From contig PBIO01000011.1 of the NCBI GenBank assembly GCA_002720865.1, positions 400,465 to 464,464 of the forward strand: 64,000 nucleotides of DNA, in the 5' to 3' direction. Source of the stretch: Halobacteriovorax sp. (GTDB taxonomy: Bacteria > Bdellovibrionota > Bacteriovoracia > Bacteriovoracales > Bacteriovoracaceae). The notes under the pieces were generated by a model. It was given only the letters and a program-made list of their open reading frames with translations, was not told the DNA's origin and ran no database searches. Of the stretch, positions 33,688 to 41,221 are shown in pieces. The translations under genes were made by a program, and so were the position numbers. Every line of letters starts with the position of its first letter. Position 1 is the first letter of the stretch.

Positions 33688-35078
33688 TACGATTCTGCTC
33701 CCGCCGGCATAAGACAATGAAGATTTGCCATTGAAATTCCAGATAACATCGCCCCAACGATTCCTAAGAAACCTTGGTCTGTACCAATTAGATAAAGTCC
33801 ATTTACTGGGGTCTTTCCATCGCGACTTTTATCAATGGAGCCATAAACTGTTCCCCCGTGATGACTGGTAAACTTCTTAATAGTTTTAGGTGTAAAAATA
33901 TCTACAAAATTTGGTTCCATATCGATACTTGGATATAGCTTTCTCACAATATCTTTAGAGGCCTCAAGGACCTTATTTTTTTCATTCTTATATTCTTCTT
34001 CAGATAAATTTTCCCAAAGATCAAAATTTGCCATAAAGGTCAAGCGAATCATTCCGTCACTATAGTCATCAATCTCAAAATTATTAGGAAGGCAGACCAC
34101 TGCACTTTTTTCATCAAATAAAGTCTTAGGTTTTCTGTAGTGATAAGCATCATTCTCATTATAAAAAACGATCGTATCTTTAATACCTAGTTCAGCGGGT
34201 TTCTTATCATAACAAAGGATGGTCTCAGTAAAACTAAGCTTTCCAACTCTTGGTTTAACTTCGAGATCCTCTTTAATCGAGGCCACCGTTTCAGGATAAC
34301 CAATGGAAGATAGCACTTTATCCGCTAAGAGAACTTCCCCAGTTTCCAGTTTTACACCTTTTGCCTTTGTGTCTTCTGTTAAGATTTCACTGACTCCAGA
34401 TCTAAACTTAATTTCGCCCCCAAGCTCTTTATACTTTTTCATAAGTAGAGTTATCACTCTTCTCACTCCCCCTTCTGGACGAGCAAAACCTTCCATAAAG
34501 ATACTTTTGAACATGATCACAAACTGGGAAAAATCCATATCATCTTCCCAAGCCGATCCATAAATAAGAAGAGGACAAAAAATCATCTCTCTTAAACATT
34601 CGTCATCAATAAATTTTGAAACTCTTTCTTTAGCCGATTCGTAAGGGTTCTCTAGGCTAACTTCGTTAAAATTTCTCACATCTTCCAAAAGGGCCATGAA
34701 GCCATCTTTTTCATGAGGAAATTTTGAGATAATCTCATCGGTAAAGATATTCAAGTCATTCGTAAAACTTAATTCCTTATTAGGAAAAACAACCTTTGAG
34801 CGATGTTGCTCATTAAGTGCTAATTCACTGTAGGGAATTCGAAGCTGCTTCAAAAGTTTAGTTAGAGGCTTACCTCTTTCACCTTTTTTAGCAAAATTTG
34901 TCATGGCGTGAAGACCAACGTCTAACTTACGACCCTTTCTTGCATAAAAAGAATTTAACCCACCGGCAATAGTATGCTTTTCTAGGATTAAGACCTTTTT
35001 ATCAAACATAGCAAGGCGGATTCCAGCTGCTAAGCCAGACATTCCCGCCCCTATGATTATGGTGTCGTAAGACTTCAC
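33687..35078 (-). CDS. CrtI/phytoene-desaturase-like FAD oxidoreductase (first in cluster)
   Basis: This 463-residue COG1233 protein begins at a GTG and has TIIIGAGMSGLAAGIRLA (FAD loop) and LEKHTIAGGLNS. Its C-terminal FAD block is GLYLIGTDQGFLGIVGAMLSG. It lies between the ACP gene and oleA, with its stop overlapping the oleA start. The large insert between the FAD blocks is the substrate domain. Like its paralogue at 27778, it has no carotenoid genes near it. The neighbouring ACP suggests an acyl-ACP or hydrocarbon substrate; this is inference. Related proteins occur in the gene sets proposed for ladderane lipids. Confidence 0.8.
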   Translation of the reverse strand: MKSYDTIIIGAGMSGLAAGIRLAMFDKKVLILEKHTIAGGLNSFYARKGRKLDVGLHAMTNFAKKGERGKPLTKLLKQLRIPYSELALNEQHRSKVVFPNKELSFTNDLNIFTDEIISKFPHEKDGFMALLEDVRNFNEVSLENPYESAKERVSKFIDDECLREMIFCPLLIYGSAWEDDMDFSQFVIMFKSIFMEGFARPEGGVRRVITLLMKKYKELGGEIKFRSGVSEILTEDTKAKGVKLETGEVLLADKVLSSIGYPETVASIKEDLEVKPRVGKLSFTETILCYDKKPAELGIKDTIVFYNENDAYHYRKPKTLFDEKSAVVCLPNNFEIDDYSDGMIRLTFMANFDLWENLSEEEYKNEKNKVLEASKDIVRKLYPSIDMEPNFVDIFTPKTIKKFTSHHGGTVYGSIDKSRDGKTPVNGLYLIGTDQGFLGIVGAMLSGISMANLHCLMPAGAES

Positions 35079-35117
35079 TCGAACCTAACCTTTTTGAGAT
35101 TTTTACTCGCGTAAAAA

Positions 35118-35366
35118 TTACTGAACGAATTTTGGTGTTAAGTACTCAACACAGCTATTCATTGTAGCAAGTTGAGGATAGTCAGCCTCAGGCACAACAA
35201 TGGAATGGCGCTTTTTTAGCTCCATAACGATATCTAGGAAGTCCATTGAGTCTAGGTCAAGCTGGTCTCTTAGGGCCACACTATCATCAATACCATTCAC
35301 ATCATCATCCATAGCAATGTCAGCGATAATGTCTAATACTTTTTGTCTTACTTCAGTTGTTTCCAT
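35118..35366 (-). CDS. Acyl carrier protein of the ole/fab cluster
   Basis: This 82-residue, strongly acidic four-helix protein has the phosphopantetheine attachment Ser40 in LDLDSMDFLDIVM, which corresponds to the DSLD box of ACPs. The C-terminal part (VVPEADYPQLATMNSCVEYL) fits the ACP recognition helix region. Known role: it carries growing acyl chains as thioesters. The Met after the Ser is less usual than Leu. It is placed between the KAS gene (22-base gap) and the first FAD oxidoreductase. A GGAG site precedes the ATG. It is probably a dedicated carrier rather than the housekeeping AcpP, which normally sits with fabF/fabG. Confidence 0.92.
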   Translation of the reverse strand: METTEVRQKVLDIIADIAMDDDVNGIDDSVALRDQLDLDSMDFLDIVMELKKRHSIVVPEADYPQLATMNSCVEYLTPKFVQ

Positions 35367-35388
35367 TTTTTGCTCCTTTTAAACAAAT

Positions 35389-36624
35389 CTATTTTTTATA
35401 TTTTTTAATAATTAAACATGAATTGATTCCAAGCATCCCAAACGAGCTATTTAGAATCGTATTAACTTCTTTTTCTATAGGGTCCCCATTGACCAAACCT
35501 TTTAAGTTACATTTGGGATCAACGTTTTCAATGGTTTTACATGAGTGAACTTTATTATCTTCAAAACTTGGAAGATTCCCGGCAAGCTCTAAAGCGCCAG
35601 CAGCTCCCATGGCATGACCAATAAATCCTTTTGTGCAATTGATATGGGTATTATCTGAAGAACCAAAGGCCATACTTACGGCCTCACACTCATTAATATC
35701 TCCTGCCACTGTTCCAGTTGCGTGAAGGTTTACAATGTCGATATCGTTAGGCGAAAGTTCAGCCTTTTTCATAGCAGCTTGCATACATTGAAGCTGTCTT
35801 TCAGGGTTTGGAAGAACAAAGTCAGAAGCATCAGAGTTAACATGATAACCTGCAATCTCTCCGTATATTTTAGCTCCTCTTTCTAAGGCAGACTCTAATC
35901 TTTCTAAAACATAAACCGCTCCGCCTTCGGCAATCACAATTCCATTTCTTTCACTATCAAGTGGGCGAATGGCCTTAGTCACATCTTCATGTTCTCCAAG
36001 AGCACCCTGAGCCTTAAAGGCAGCATAGATTCCAAAAGTCTCAGTACTTTCAGAAACTCCCCCGGCAAGGGCCATATCAACTTCTCCAAGTTGAAGCATC
36101 TGAAGACCATGAATAAGACCAATATTTCCAGCGGCGCAGGCTGCACCAATACAATAACTTGGTCCCGTTATCCCAAGGTTTAAACTAACTTCTCCGGCCG
36201 GAGCATTCGCAACAGTTCTTGGATTATGATGATGAGACCAATAAGAAGTATCTAAATTATTTTGATAGAGCTCATGAATCTCATTTTCAGTCTCAACATT
36301 TCCATGCTCAGTAATGCCGAGATAAACTCCGACTCTATCCTTATCGATTTCTTCGAAGGGAAAACCTGAATCGGCAAGCGCTTCATTGGCACAGTAAATG
36401 GCAACAGAACCAGCTCTCGTTCCTCTTCTTCTGGTTTTCTTTTTCTGATACTTGAATTCATCAAAATCGCATTTCCCAGCGGGAAGCATTCCCATATGGC
36501 GAATTTCACTTCTTTCAATTCCGGAGACTTGATGAAGTAGTGCATTTCTAAATTCTGGTAAGTTATTTCCGTTAGGCGCAGTTAATCCAACACCTGTAAT
36601 AACGATTCTTTGTTTACCCAACAT
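35389..36624 (-). CDS. FabF-like 3-ketoacyl-ACP synthase of the ole/fab cluster
   Basis: This 411-residue thiolase-fold KAS has the Cys-His-His triad: Cys163 in GAACAAGN, then NLHATGT and FIGHAMGAAG. The family usually has CSSG or CASG at the Cys; CAAG here is slightly unusual. Known reaction: condensation of malonyl-ACP with acyl-ACP. An extra basic stretch (KKKTRRRGTR, about 61-70) lies early in the protein. Its ATG overlaps the regulator stop by 11 bases, behind GGAG at 6 bases. No chain-length-factor gene or acyltransferase is present, so it probably draws on host malonyl-ACP. Confidence 0.88.
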   Translation of the reverse strand: MLGKQRIVITGVGLTAPNGNNLPEFRNALLHQVSGIERSEIRHMGMLPAGKCDFDEFKYQKKKTRRRGTRAGSVAIYCANEALADSGFPFEEIDKDRVGVYLGITEHGNVETENEIHELYQNNLDTSYWSHHHNPRTVANAPAGEVSLNLGITGPSYCIGAACAAGNIGLIHGLQMLQLGEVDMALAGGVSESTETFGIYAAFKAQGALGEHEDVTKAIRPLDSERNGIVIAEGGAVYVLERLESALERGAKIYGEIAGYHVNSDASDFVLPNPERQLQCMQAAMKKAELSPNDIDIVNLHATGTVAGDINECEAVSMAFGSSDNTHINCTKGFIGHAMGAAGALELAGNLPSFEDNKVHSCKTIENVDPKCNLKGLVNGDPIEKEVNTILNSSFGMLGINSCLIIKKYKK

Positions 36625-37252
36625 TCGGCTCTCCTGAAATTTTTCCCATATAGTTTTTTACTCGGCTACCAACTAGGCCCTTTAATTTATTCGCCACGTC
36701 GATACCTTTTTCTGCATTATTTGAAACGAGATCAAGCACCCCAGGTAGCTTGTCGGTAACTTTTGGTAGATGCTGGCTAAGCCCCATCTCGTCTAAGGAG
36801 TAAATAAAGCGAATGATCACTTCCCCTAGCTCGCAAGTAGAAACAATTGATTTAAATCTTTTGATTCGAACACTATTTTCCGTAGCACCTTTGGCCCGGG
36901 AGGCCTTTAATACTCTTTCGGCCATTAATTTGTATTCTCGAATAAAGTCGCTCTCTCTTTTTCGAAACACATTTGAAACGATGCTCAAACAGTCTTCTGT
37001 TGCTTCGTAAACTCGGCATCCTCTATTGCGATCTTCTCTAGCGTCCACGGCCTTGTAAAAAGTTAAGGTCTTTAAAGCGTTACTCACGGCGGACTGGGAC
37101 AGACCTAGCCCTTCTTGAATGTCTTCACTTGAAAGAGCATTTTCAGATAGGGCTAAAAATCCGTAGACCGATCCTTCGATTCTTTTGAAACCAATTTTTT
37201 TCAAAAAATCTTCAAAGTATTTGAGCTCGTGGAGGAGTTCTTCTGGGTGCAT
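36614..37252 (-). CDS. GbsR/MarR-family transcriptional regulator, first gene of the ole/fab unit
   Basis: This 212-residue protein has an N-terminal winged helix-turn-helix (about residues 20-105): GSVYGFLALSENALSSEDIQ, then GLSQSAVSNALKTL as recognition helix and a DREDRNRG-like wing. This is the GbsR/PadR-MarR pattern, followed by a helical C-terminal half that probably dimerises. It is the promoter-proximal gene of the cluster and overlaps the KAS gene, so it likely controls its own operon. The ligand is unknown; GbsR relatives sense small organic molecules. AGGAAG precedes the ATG. Confidence 0.82.
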   Translation of the reverse strand: MHPEELLHELKYFEDFLKKIGFKRIEGSVYGFLALSENALSSEDIQEGLGLSQSAVSNALKTLTFYKAVDAREDRNRGCRVYEATEDCLSIVSNVFRKRESDFIREYKLMAERVLKASRAKGATENSVRIKRFKSIVSTCELGEVIIRFIYSLDEMGLSQHLPKVTDKLPGVLDLVSNNAEKGIDVANKLKGLVGSRVKNYMGKISGEPNVG

Positions 37253-37266
37253 TTGTACTTCCTATT

Positions 37267-37294
37267 TCAAATATTTTATTTATTTCATTTTTGA
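37267..37294. promoter_or_regulatory. Candidate operator upstream of the ole/fab unit
   Basis: TCAAATAT (37267-37274) and ATTTTTGA (37287-37294) form an inverted repeat matching in 7 of 8 positions with a 12-base AT-rich spacer. It lies 15-42 bases before the regulator start, where an autoregulatory site would be expected. AT-rich sequence gives such dyads by chance, so confidence is low. Confidence 0.3.
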
Positions 37295-37325
37295 GATACG
37301 AGAATATTCAACCTCTTACCCTCTG

Positions 37326-37346
37326 AAAAGGTGCCATGCACCTTTT
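37326..37346. repeat. Perfect 9-bp inverted repeat with CAT loop
   Basis: AAAAGGTGC (37326-37334), CAT, GCACCTTTT (37338-37346). A T-run lies at each end, so it could end transcription in either direction, or be one copy of a dispersed GGTGCC-type palindrome. It separates the ole/fab promoter from the divergent 37379 gene. Confidence 0.6.
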
Positions 37347-37372
37347 GGGGTGCTCTGCGTCCAAACTATAAT
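37345..37372 (+). promoter_or_regulatory. Promoter of a likely leaderless transcript (37379 gene)
   Basis: TTGGGG (37345-37350), 16 bases, then the perfect TATAAT (37367-37372). Only six bases separate the -10 element from the ATG at 37379, so transcription should start at or next to the start codon. No ribosome site is present. Confidence 0.55.
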
Positions 37373-37378
37373 CCTTCA

Positions 37379-37867
37379 ATGCGCTTATTTCATGTTTCTG
37401 AAGATTCAAGCATTAGAGCTTTTTCTCCTAGACCTGCTCCAAACCCAGAAGCAGGCCTATCTGGAGCTGCTGTCTGGAGTATCACAGAACTAAAGCTGCC
37501 AAACTATCTACTGCCTAGAGATTGCCCTCGAGTTTGCTATATTGATAACTCAAGGCAACATACTATTGTCTTGGAGAATGCTTGGCGTCGAAAAATAGAA
37601 GATACGGTGCTCTTTCTCTACCAATTCGACTCTAAAGATTTTGAAGTTTTTGATGATAATGCTGGCTATTGGATCTCAAGAAGTACTGTAAGGCCCATCA
37701 TTATAAGAAAAATTACAGAGCCACTTCTAGAGCTACAAAAAAGAAATATTAAACTCGAATTTGTTAAAGATCTCCATCCTATAAAGGATAAAGTCACATC
37801 GAAGTATACTGAGTTTTCAATAATACGCTTTAGAAACGCTAAGAATCACTCTTTAAAAGAGAGCTAA
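37379..37867 (+). CDS. DUF6886-like small cytosolic protein
   Basis: From the ATG at 37379 the product has 162 residues beginning MRLFHVSEDSSIRAFSPRP, with VWSITELKLPNYLLPRDCPR following. This recalls a family annotated as DUF6886 (MRLFHxSE... and YxLPRDCPR), which is my recollection rather than a search. Its function is not known; the short His/Ser/Pro-rich N-terminus hints at a ligand-binding or ADP-ribose-like fold. The in-frame start at 37331 lies within the inverted repeat and upstream of the promoter, so I reject it. The 3' end overlaps the convergent ABC ATPase gene by 29 bases. Confidence 0.72.
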   Translation: MRLFHVSEDSSIRAFSPRPAPNPEAGLSGAAVWSITELKLPNYLLPRDCPRVCYIDNSRQHTIVLENAWRRKIEDTVLFLYQFDSKDFEVFDDNAGYWISRSTVRPIIIRKITEPLLELQKRNIKLEFVKDLHPIKDKVTSKYTEFSIIRFRNAKNHSLKES

Positions 37868-38543
37868 TCTTATCCCCTCGACCTTTTAAGTATTCATAAA
37901 CTTCTGGGATATTTTTATAAGTTTCCGTCTGAAAACTTCTATCACAATTCAATAGGGTGATCTTATCTGAGAGCTCCACCGATTCCTCAATAGAGTGAGT
38001 GACGAGTAAAGTCGTTAGCCCAATTGAGCTAGCAATTTCTTTAATTTCTCCCCTTAATTCTTCGCGAAGAGCCTGATCCAAGCTCGAAAAGGGTTCATCC
38101 AGCAGAAGAAGCCTTGGTTTAGTTGCCAAAGTTCTGGCGATAGCGACTCTTTGCTGCTCACCTCCCGATAACTCAGAAGGAAACTTGTTCTTTTTATCTT
38201 CTAGCTTTACTAAGGAAAGATATTCACTTGCTGGGCTATCTTTAATTCCAAACTTTATATTGTCCTCTACCGTCATATGAGGAAAAAGACAGTGTTCTTG
38301 AAAGACAATTCCTACTTCTCTTTTTTCAATGGGAACATCGTTCATGAGAACTCCGTCGATAATAATTTTTCCCGAGTTCGGTTTCAAGAAGCCTGCGATA
38401 AGATGAAGTATCGTCGATTTTCCCGTACCACTTTGCCCTAATAAAGAGTGGAACTCTCCTTCTTCAAGCATTAAGTTAAAGCCCTTGATCACCGGACTTT
38501 TCTCATAGCTAAAATTTAAATCTTCAATAGTTAGATAGTTCAT
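37839..38543 (-). CDS. fbpC: FbpC-like ABC transporter ATPase (iron(III))
   Basis: This 234-residue ABC ATPase has Walker A GQSGTGKST, Q-loop VFQEHCLFPH, signature LSGGEQQRVAIAR, Walker B LLLLDEPFSSLD and H-loop LLVTHS. The set belongs with the permease (4-base overlap) and the binding protein upstream. It is shorter than typical FbpC (about 350 residues) because the C-terminal regulatory domain is missing. Known role: it powers uptake of Fe3+ delivered by FbpA; thiamine or polyamine transporters share this ATPase type. The 3' end overlaps the convergent 37379 gene. Confidence 0.85.
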   Translation of the reverse strand: MNYLTIEDLNFSYEKSPVIKGFNLMLEEGEFHSLLGQSGTGKSTILHLIAGFLKPNSGKIIIDGVLMNDVPIEKREVGIVFQEHCLFPHMTVEDNIKFGIKDSPASEYLSLVKLEDKKNKFPSELSGGEQQRVAIARTLATKPRLLLLDEPFSSLDQALREELRGEIKEIASSIGLTTLLVTHSIEESVELSDKITLLNCDRSFQTETYKNIPEVYEYLKGRGDKISSLLKSDS

Positions 38544-40123
38544 GCTTTCTCGACAACCTTTTCACTAATATATAGAGAAACTCCACCTAGGGCCAAGAGA
38601 AATACTGCACTAAGAGCTGCTCGCTCCCACTCTCCTTCTGACGTAAGCTCATATATTCTTGTTGCAAGGGTATTCACCCCAAAAGGTCTTAAGATCAAAG
38701 TGATCGGCATCTCTTTAAAAACCTCTATTAAAACCATAACAAAAGAAGAAAGTATAACAGGCCTTAATAAAGGTAATTGAACCTTTCTAAAAGTATAGGT
38801 GGCTGACTTGCCAAGAGATTGTGAGGACCAATCTACCTTTTTTGAAATGCCAGAAATTCCTCTTCTTAAAAGCTCTGAAGGAACAGAATAAAATTTAATT
38901 AAATAGGCCATAAATAGTGCGGCAAAGGCGAAGAGTCCCGTATAGCTAACCTTTGCATAAGCATAAAAAGCCATAATGCTTATGGCGATAATACTTCCAG
39001 GCAAGGCGTATCCTAATTTTGTAATGGGCATTAGTGACTTTTCTTTTGCCCCATACTTATGCCTTTCAAAATATAAAAAGATTAAAGAAATACCAGTTAT
39101 AAATAAGGCAACAAGACCACCAATGGCCAAGGTCTCTCCGATGAGTAAAAAATAAGATTTATCTAGTTCAATATCGATGGCCTCTAAGGACCAGATTAAT
39201 AATTGTAAAGCTGGAAAAATAAAAGAAAGAATCACGTAAAGGATCACCCCTCCCATAATTATTTTTTTTGAAACTCCAGAGAAATTTAAGAGGATAGTTT
39301 CTTCATAAATTTTTGCCTTTCCCACTCTTACTTTAAATTTATACTGATTGATTAAATATAGGACTAAAGCAATAAGTGCTGGAAATAGGCTTAGTTTTAT
39401 CGCTGTATTGATTGAAAAAAGACTAACCCAAGCATGATAAATGGCCGTCGAAAAAGTTTCGTAATTAAAGACCGAGACTCCCCCGAAATCACAGAGGACT
39501 TCTAGAAAAACAAGAACAGCGCCCGAAAATAACCAAGGCATTGCTTGCGGTAAAATAATATGCCTAACGAGCTCTGAAGGAACCTTCCCAAGGGATCTTG
39601 CACTTAAAAATAGTTTTGCATCCATGGCCCTAAAAGCTGATCTAAGATAGAGATAAATATAGGGAGAAAGAGCCATGGAGAAAACAAAGGCCACTCCCCA
39701 AACAGATTTAATATTTATAAAAGTAATAATATTAATCCCAAGACTTTCTCTAAAAAACGTTGGGATAGCTCCACTGTATTCGAGGCTTCCCACGTAAACA
39801 AACCCCAGAACATATAAGGGAAAGATAAGAGGTAAAATAAAAAGTAAGTGAAGATATTTTTTGAAGCTAATATTAGAAAAACAAATAAGAAAGGCCTGAG
39901 AAAATCCTATAACAGAAGTGAAGATTACTGTTAAAAAAGCCAGGCTAAAGGTATCGCCCAAGAGGTCCCAAAACATTGAGTTTAAAATAAAACTCCAAGT
40001 CTCTTGATCGGAAAGTGAACCACTAAAAAAAGATTGGCCCAATATAAAAATAATTGGGCCAAAGATAAAAAATAGAAATAATGCTAAATAAGCTCTATAG
40101 CTTAATGCTGAAGCGCTATTTAT
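38540..40123 (-). CDS. fbpB: FbpB-like fused ABC permease, apparent ATA start
   Basis: This permease has two fused membrane domains of about six helices each. EAA-type loops are near residue 150-190 (ARSLGKVPSELVRHIILPQAMPW) and near 415-450 (SQSLGKSATYTFRKVQLPLLRP). This is the FbpB layout. The first ordinary start codon, TTG at 40042, would remove the first membrane helix. The reading frame is open upstream and encodes LSYRAYLALFLFFIFGPIIF, a perfect helix. The only plausible start there is ATA at 40123, 6 bases after GAGAGG and overlapping the fbpA stop. I therefore extend the gene to 40123 (527 residues). Confidence 0.82.
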   Translation of the reverse strand: MNSASALSYRAYLALFLFFIFGPIIFILGQSFFSGSLSDQETWSFILNSMFWDLLGDTFSLAFLTVIFTSVIGFSQAFLICFSNISFKKYLHLLFILPLIFPLYVLGFVYVGSLEYSGAIPTFFRESLGINIITFINIKSVWGVAFVFSMALSPYIYLYLRSAFRAMDAKLFLSARSLGKVPSELVRHIILPQAMPWLFSGAVLVFLEVLCDFGGVSVFNYETFSTAIYHAWVSLFSINTAIKLSLFPALIALVLYLINQYKFKVRVGKAKIYEETILLNFSGVSKKIIMGGVILYVILSFIFPALQLLIWSLEAIDIELDKSYFLLIGETLAIGGLVALFITGISLIFLYFERHKYGAKEKSLMPITKLGYALPGSIIAISIMAFYAYAKVSYTGLFAFAALFMAYLIKFYSVPSELLRRGISGISKKVDWSSQSLGKSATYTFRKVQLPLLRPVILSSFVMVLIEVFKEMPITLILRPFGVNTLATRIYELTSEGEWERAALSAVFLLALGGVSLYISEKVVEKA

Positions 40124-41111
40124 AACGAACCTCTCTCATCAATTTGATGGCCTCTTTTTGAAGCTTTCCTGCACTTGATAGATTAAAGCTCTTATTTGGC
40201 TTAAATTTTCCCCAAGCCTTAGTTACTTCGGACTCAGGAAAAAGGTTGTTGATAGGATACTCCATATTAACCTGGGCAAAGGACTTCTGAGCTTTTCTGC
40301 TGGCAAGCCACTCTAATAATTTTCGAGCCTCATCTTTATTCTTAGAGGTTTTTAAGATTCCTGCTCCCGAAACATTTACATGAACTCCGTAGCTATTTTC
40401 TTGATTTGGCCAAAATAGTTTAAGTGGAAGCTTAGGTGACTTTTGCTTAAGTCTTCCAAAATAATAAGTATTAACAATTCCCGCATCACATTGACCAGAA
40501 GCTACTGCTTTAAGAACGGCAGTATCATTTGGAAAAATTTCAACAGTATTATCAACCCAACCTTTAACGACTTTTTTTGCCTTTTCTTTTCCCAGTTCAG
40601 AAATAAGCATCGCCACTAAAGACTGGTTATAAACTTTCTTTGAAGTTCTAAGACAAAGTCTTCCCTTCCACTTTTTATCAGCTAAACCTTCATAAGTAGT
40701 CAGCTCACCCTTAGCTACCTTATTTGGGTTAAAAGCAATCGTTCTTGCTCTCACTGAAAGTCCAAACCATCTTCCTTGCTCATCTCTTAAGTTAAAAGGA
40801 ATATTCGTTTTTAATTTATTTGAACTGATGGGCTCCAGTAGTCCTTCGTGGCTAGCGAACCAAAGGTTACCAGCATCTACAGTCATAAAAATATCAGCCG
40901 GTGATTTACTAGCTTCTGCCTTTAAGGTTTGAATCAAAGCGGCAGCATTTCCAGTTTTATAAGTGATTTTTACACCGGTCTCTTCTGTATATTGCTTAAA
41001 GATATCCTTAATAAGATGTTCTTTTCTAGATGTATAAACAACCAGCTCATCAGCAGCGGCAGCATTAAAACAGAATGATGTAACTAATAATAAAGAAATA
41101 TACTTAAGCAC
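40116..41111 (-). CDS. fbpA: FbpA-like iron(III)-binding protein
   Basis: This is a periplasmic class-I ferric-binding protein. It has a signal peptide (LKYISLLLVTSFCFNAAAADE), the start motif ELVVYTSRKE, a central block AFNPNKVAKGELTTYEGLADKKWKG split over two strands, and the paired tyrosines in GIVNTYYFGRL that coordinate iron. I chose the GTG at 41111: AAGGAG lies 7 bases upstream and the signal peptide starts there; the TTG at 41138 has no ribosome site. The gene is first in fbpABC. A perfect dyad in the promoter region suggests regulation. Confidence 0.88.
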   Translation of the reverse strand: MLKYISLLLVTSFCFNAAAADELVVYTSRKEHLIKDIFKQYTEETGVKITYKTGNAAALIQTLKAEASKSPADIFMTVDAGNLWFASHEGLLEPISSNKLKTNIPFNLRDEQGRWFGLSVRARTIAFNPNKVAKGELTTYEGLADKKWKGRLCLRTSKKVYNQSLVAMLISELGKEKAKKVVKGWVDNTVEIFPNDTAVLKAVASGQCDAGIVNTYYFGRLKQKSPKLPLKLFWPNQENSYGVHVNVSGAGILKTSKNKDEARKLLEWLASRKAQKSFAQVNMEYPINNLFPESEVTKAWGKFKPNKSFNLSSAGKLQKEAIKLMREVRYK

Positions 41112-41170
41112 TGGGGATCTCCTTCGTTTTATAATCAATGGAGATGATATGTACGCAGGAATGTCACCAT

Positions 41171-41190
41171 TGTCAAACCATTGTTTGACA
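41171..41190. promoter_or_regulatory. Perfect dyad TGTCAAAC-N4-GTTTGACA upstream of fbpABC
   Basis: TGTCAAAC (41171-41178) and GTTTGACA (41183-41190) form an 8-bp perfect dyad with a CATT spacer. Each arm contains a TTGACA -35 hexamer on one strand (minus: 41176-41171), and a TATCAT-like -10 lies downstream on the minus strand. A repressor at this site would block the fbpA promoter. It does not match the classical Fur box. Confidence 0.5.
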
Positions 41191-41221
41191 TATGAAACAT
41201 TCCTTGGAATTTAGCTTAGAA

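Noticed and set aside
33688..33717. Longer oleA start (TTG at 33717)
   Set aside because: No ribosome site precedes it and it overlaps the upstream coding region; the ATG at 33687 has GGGAG and a TAATG overlap.
27778..35078. A carotenoid pathway based on the two CrtI-like proteins
   Set aside because: There is no phytoene synthase, GGPP synthase or cyclase nearby, and both genes are embedded in the ole/fab operon.
35118..36624. A type II polyketide or aryl-polyene cluster
   Set aside because: There is no chain-length factor, ammonia lyase, acyltransferase or glycosyltransferase; the ole genes explain the condensation.
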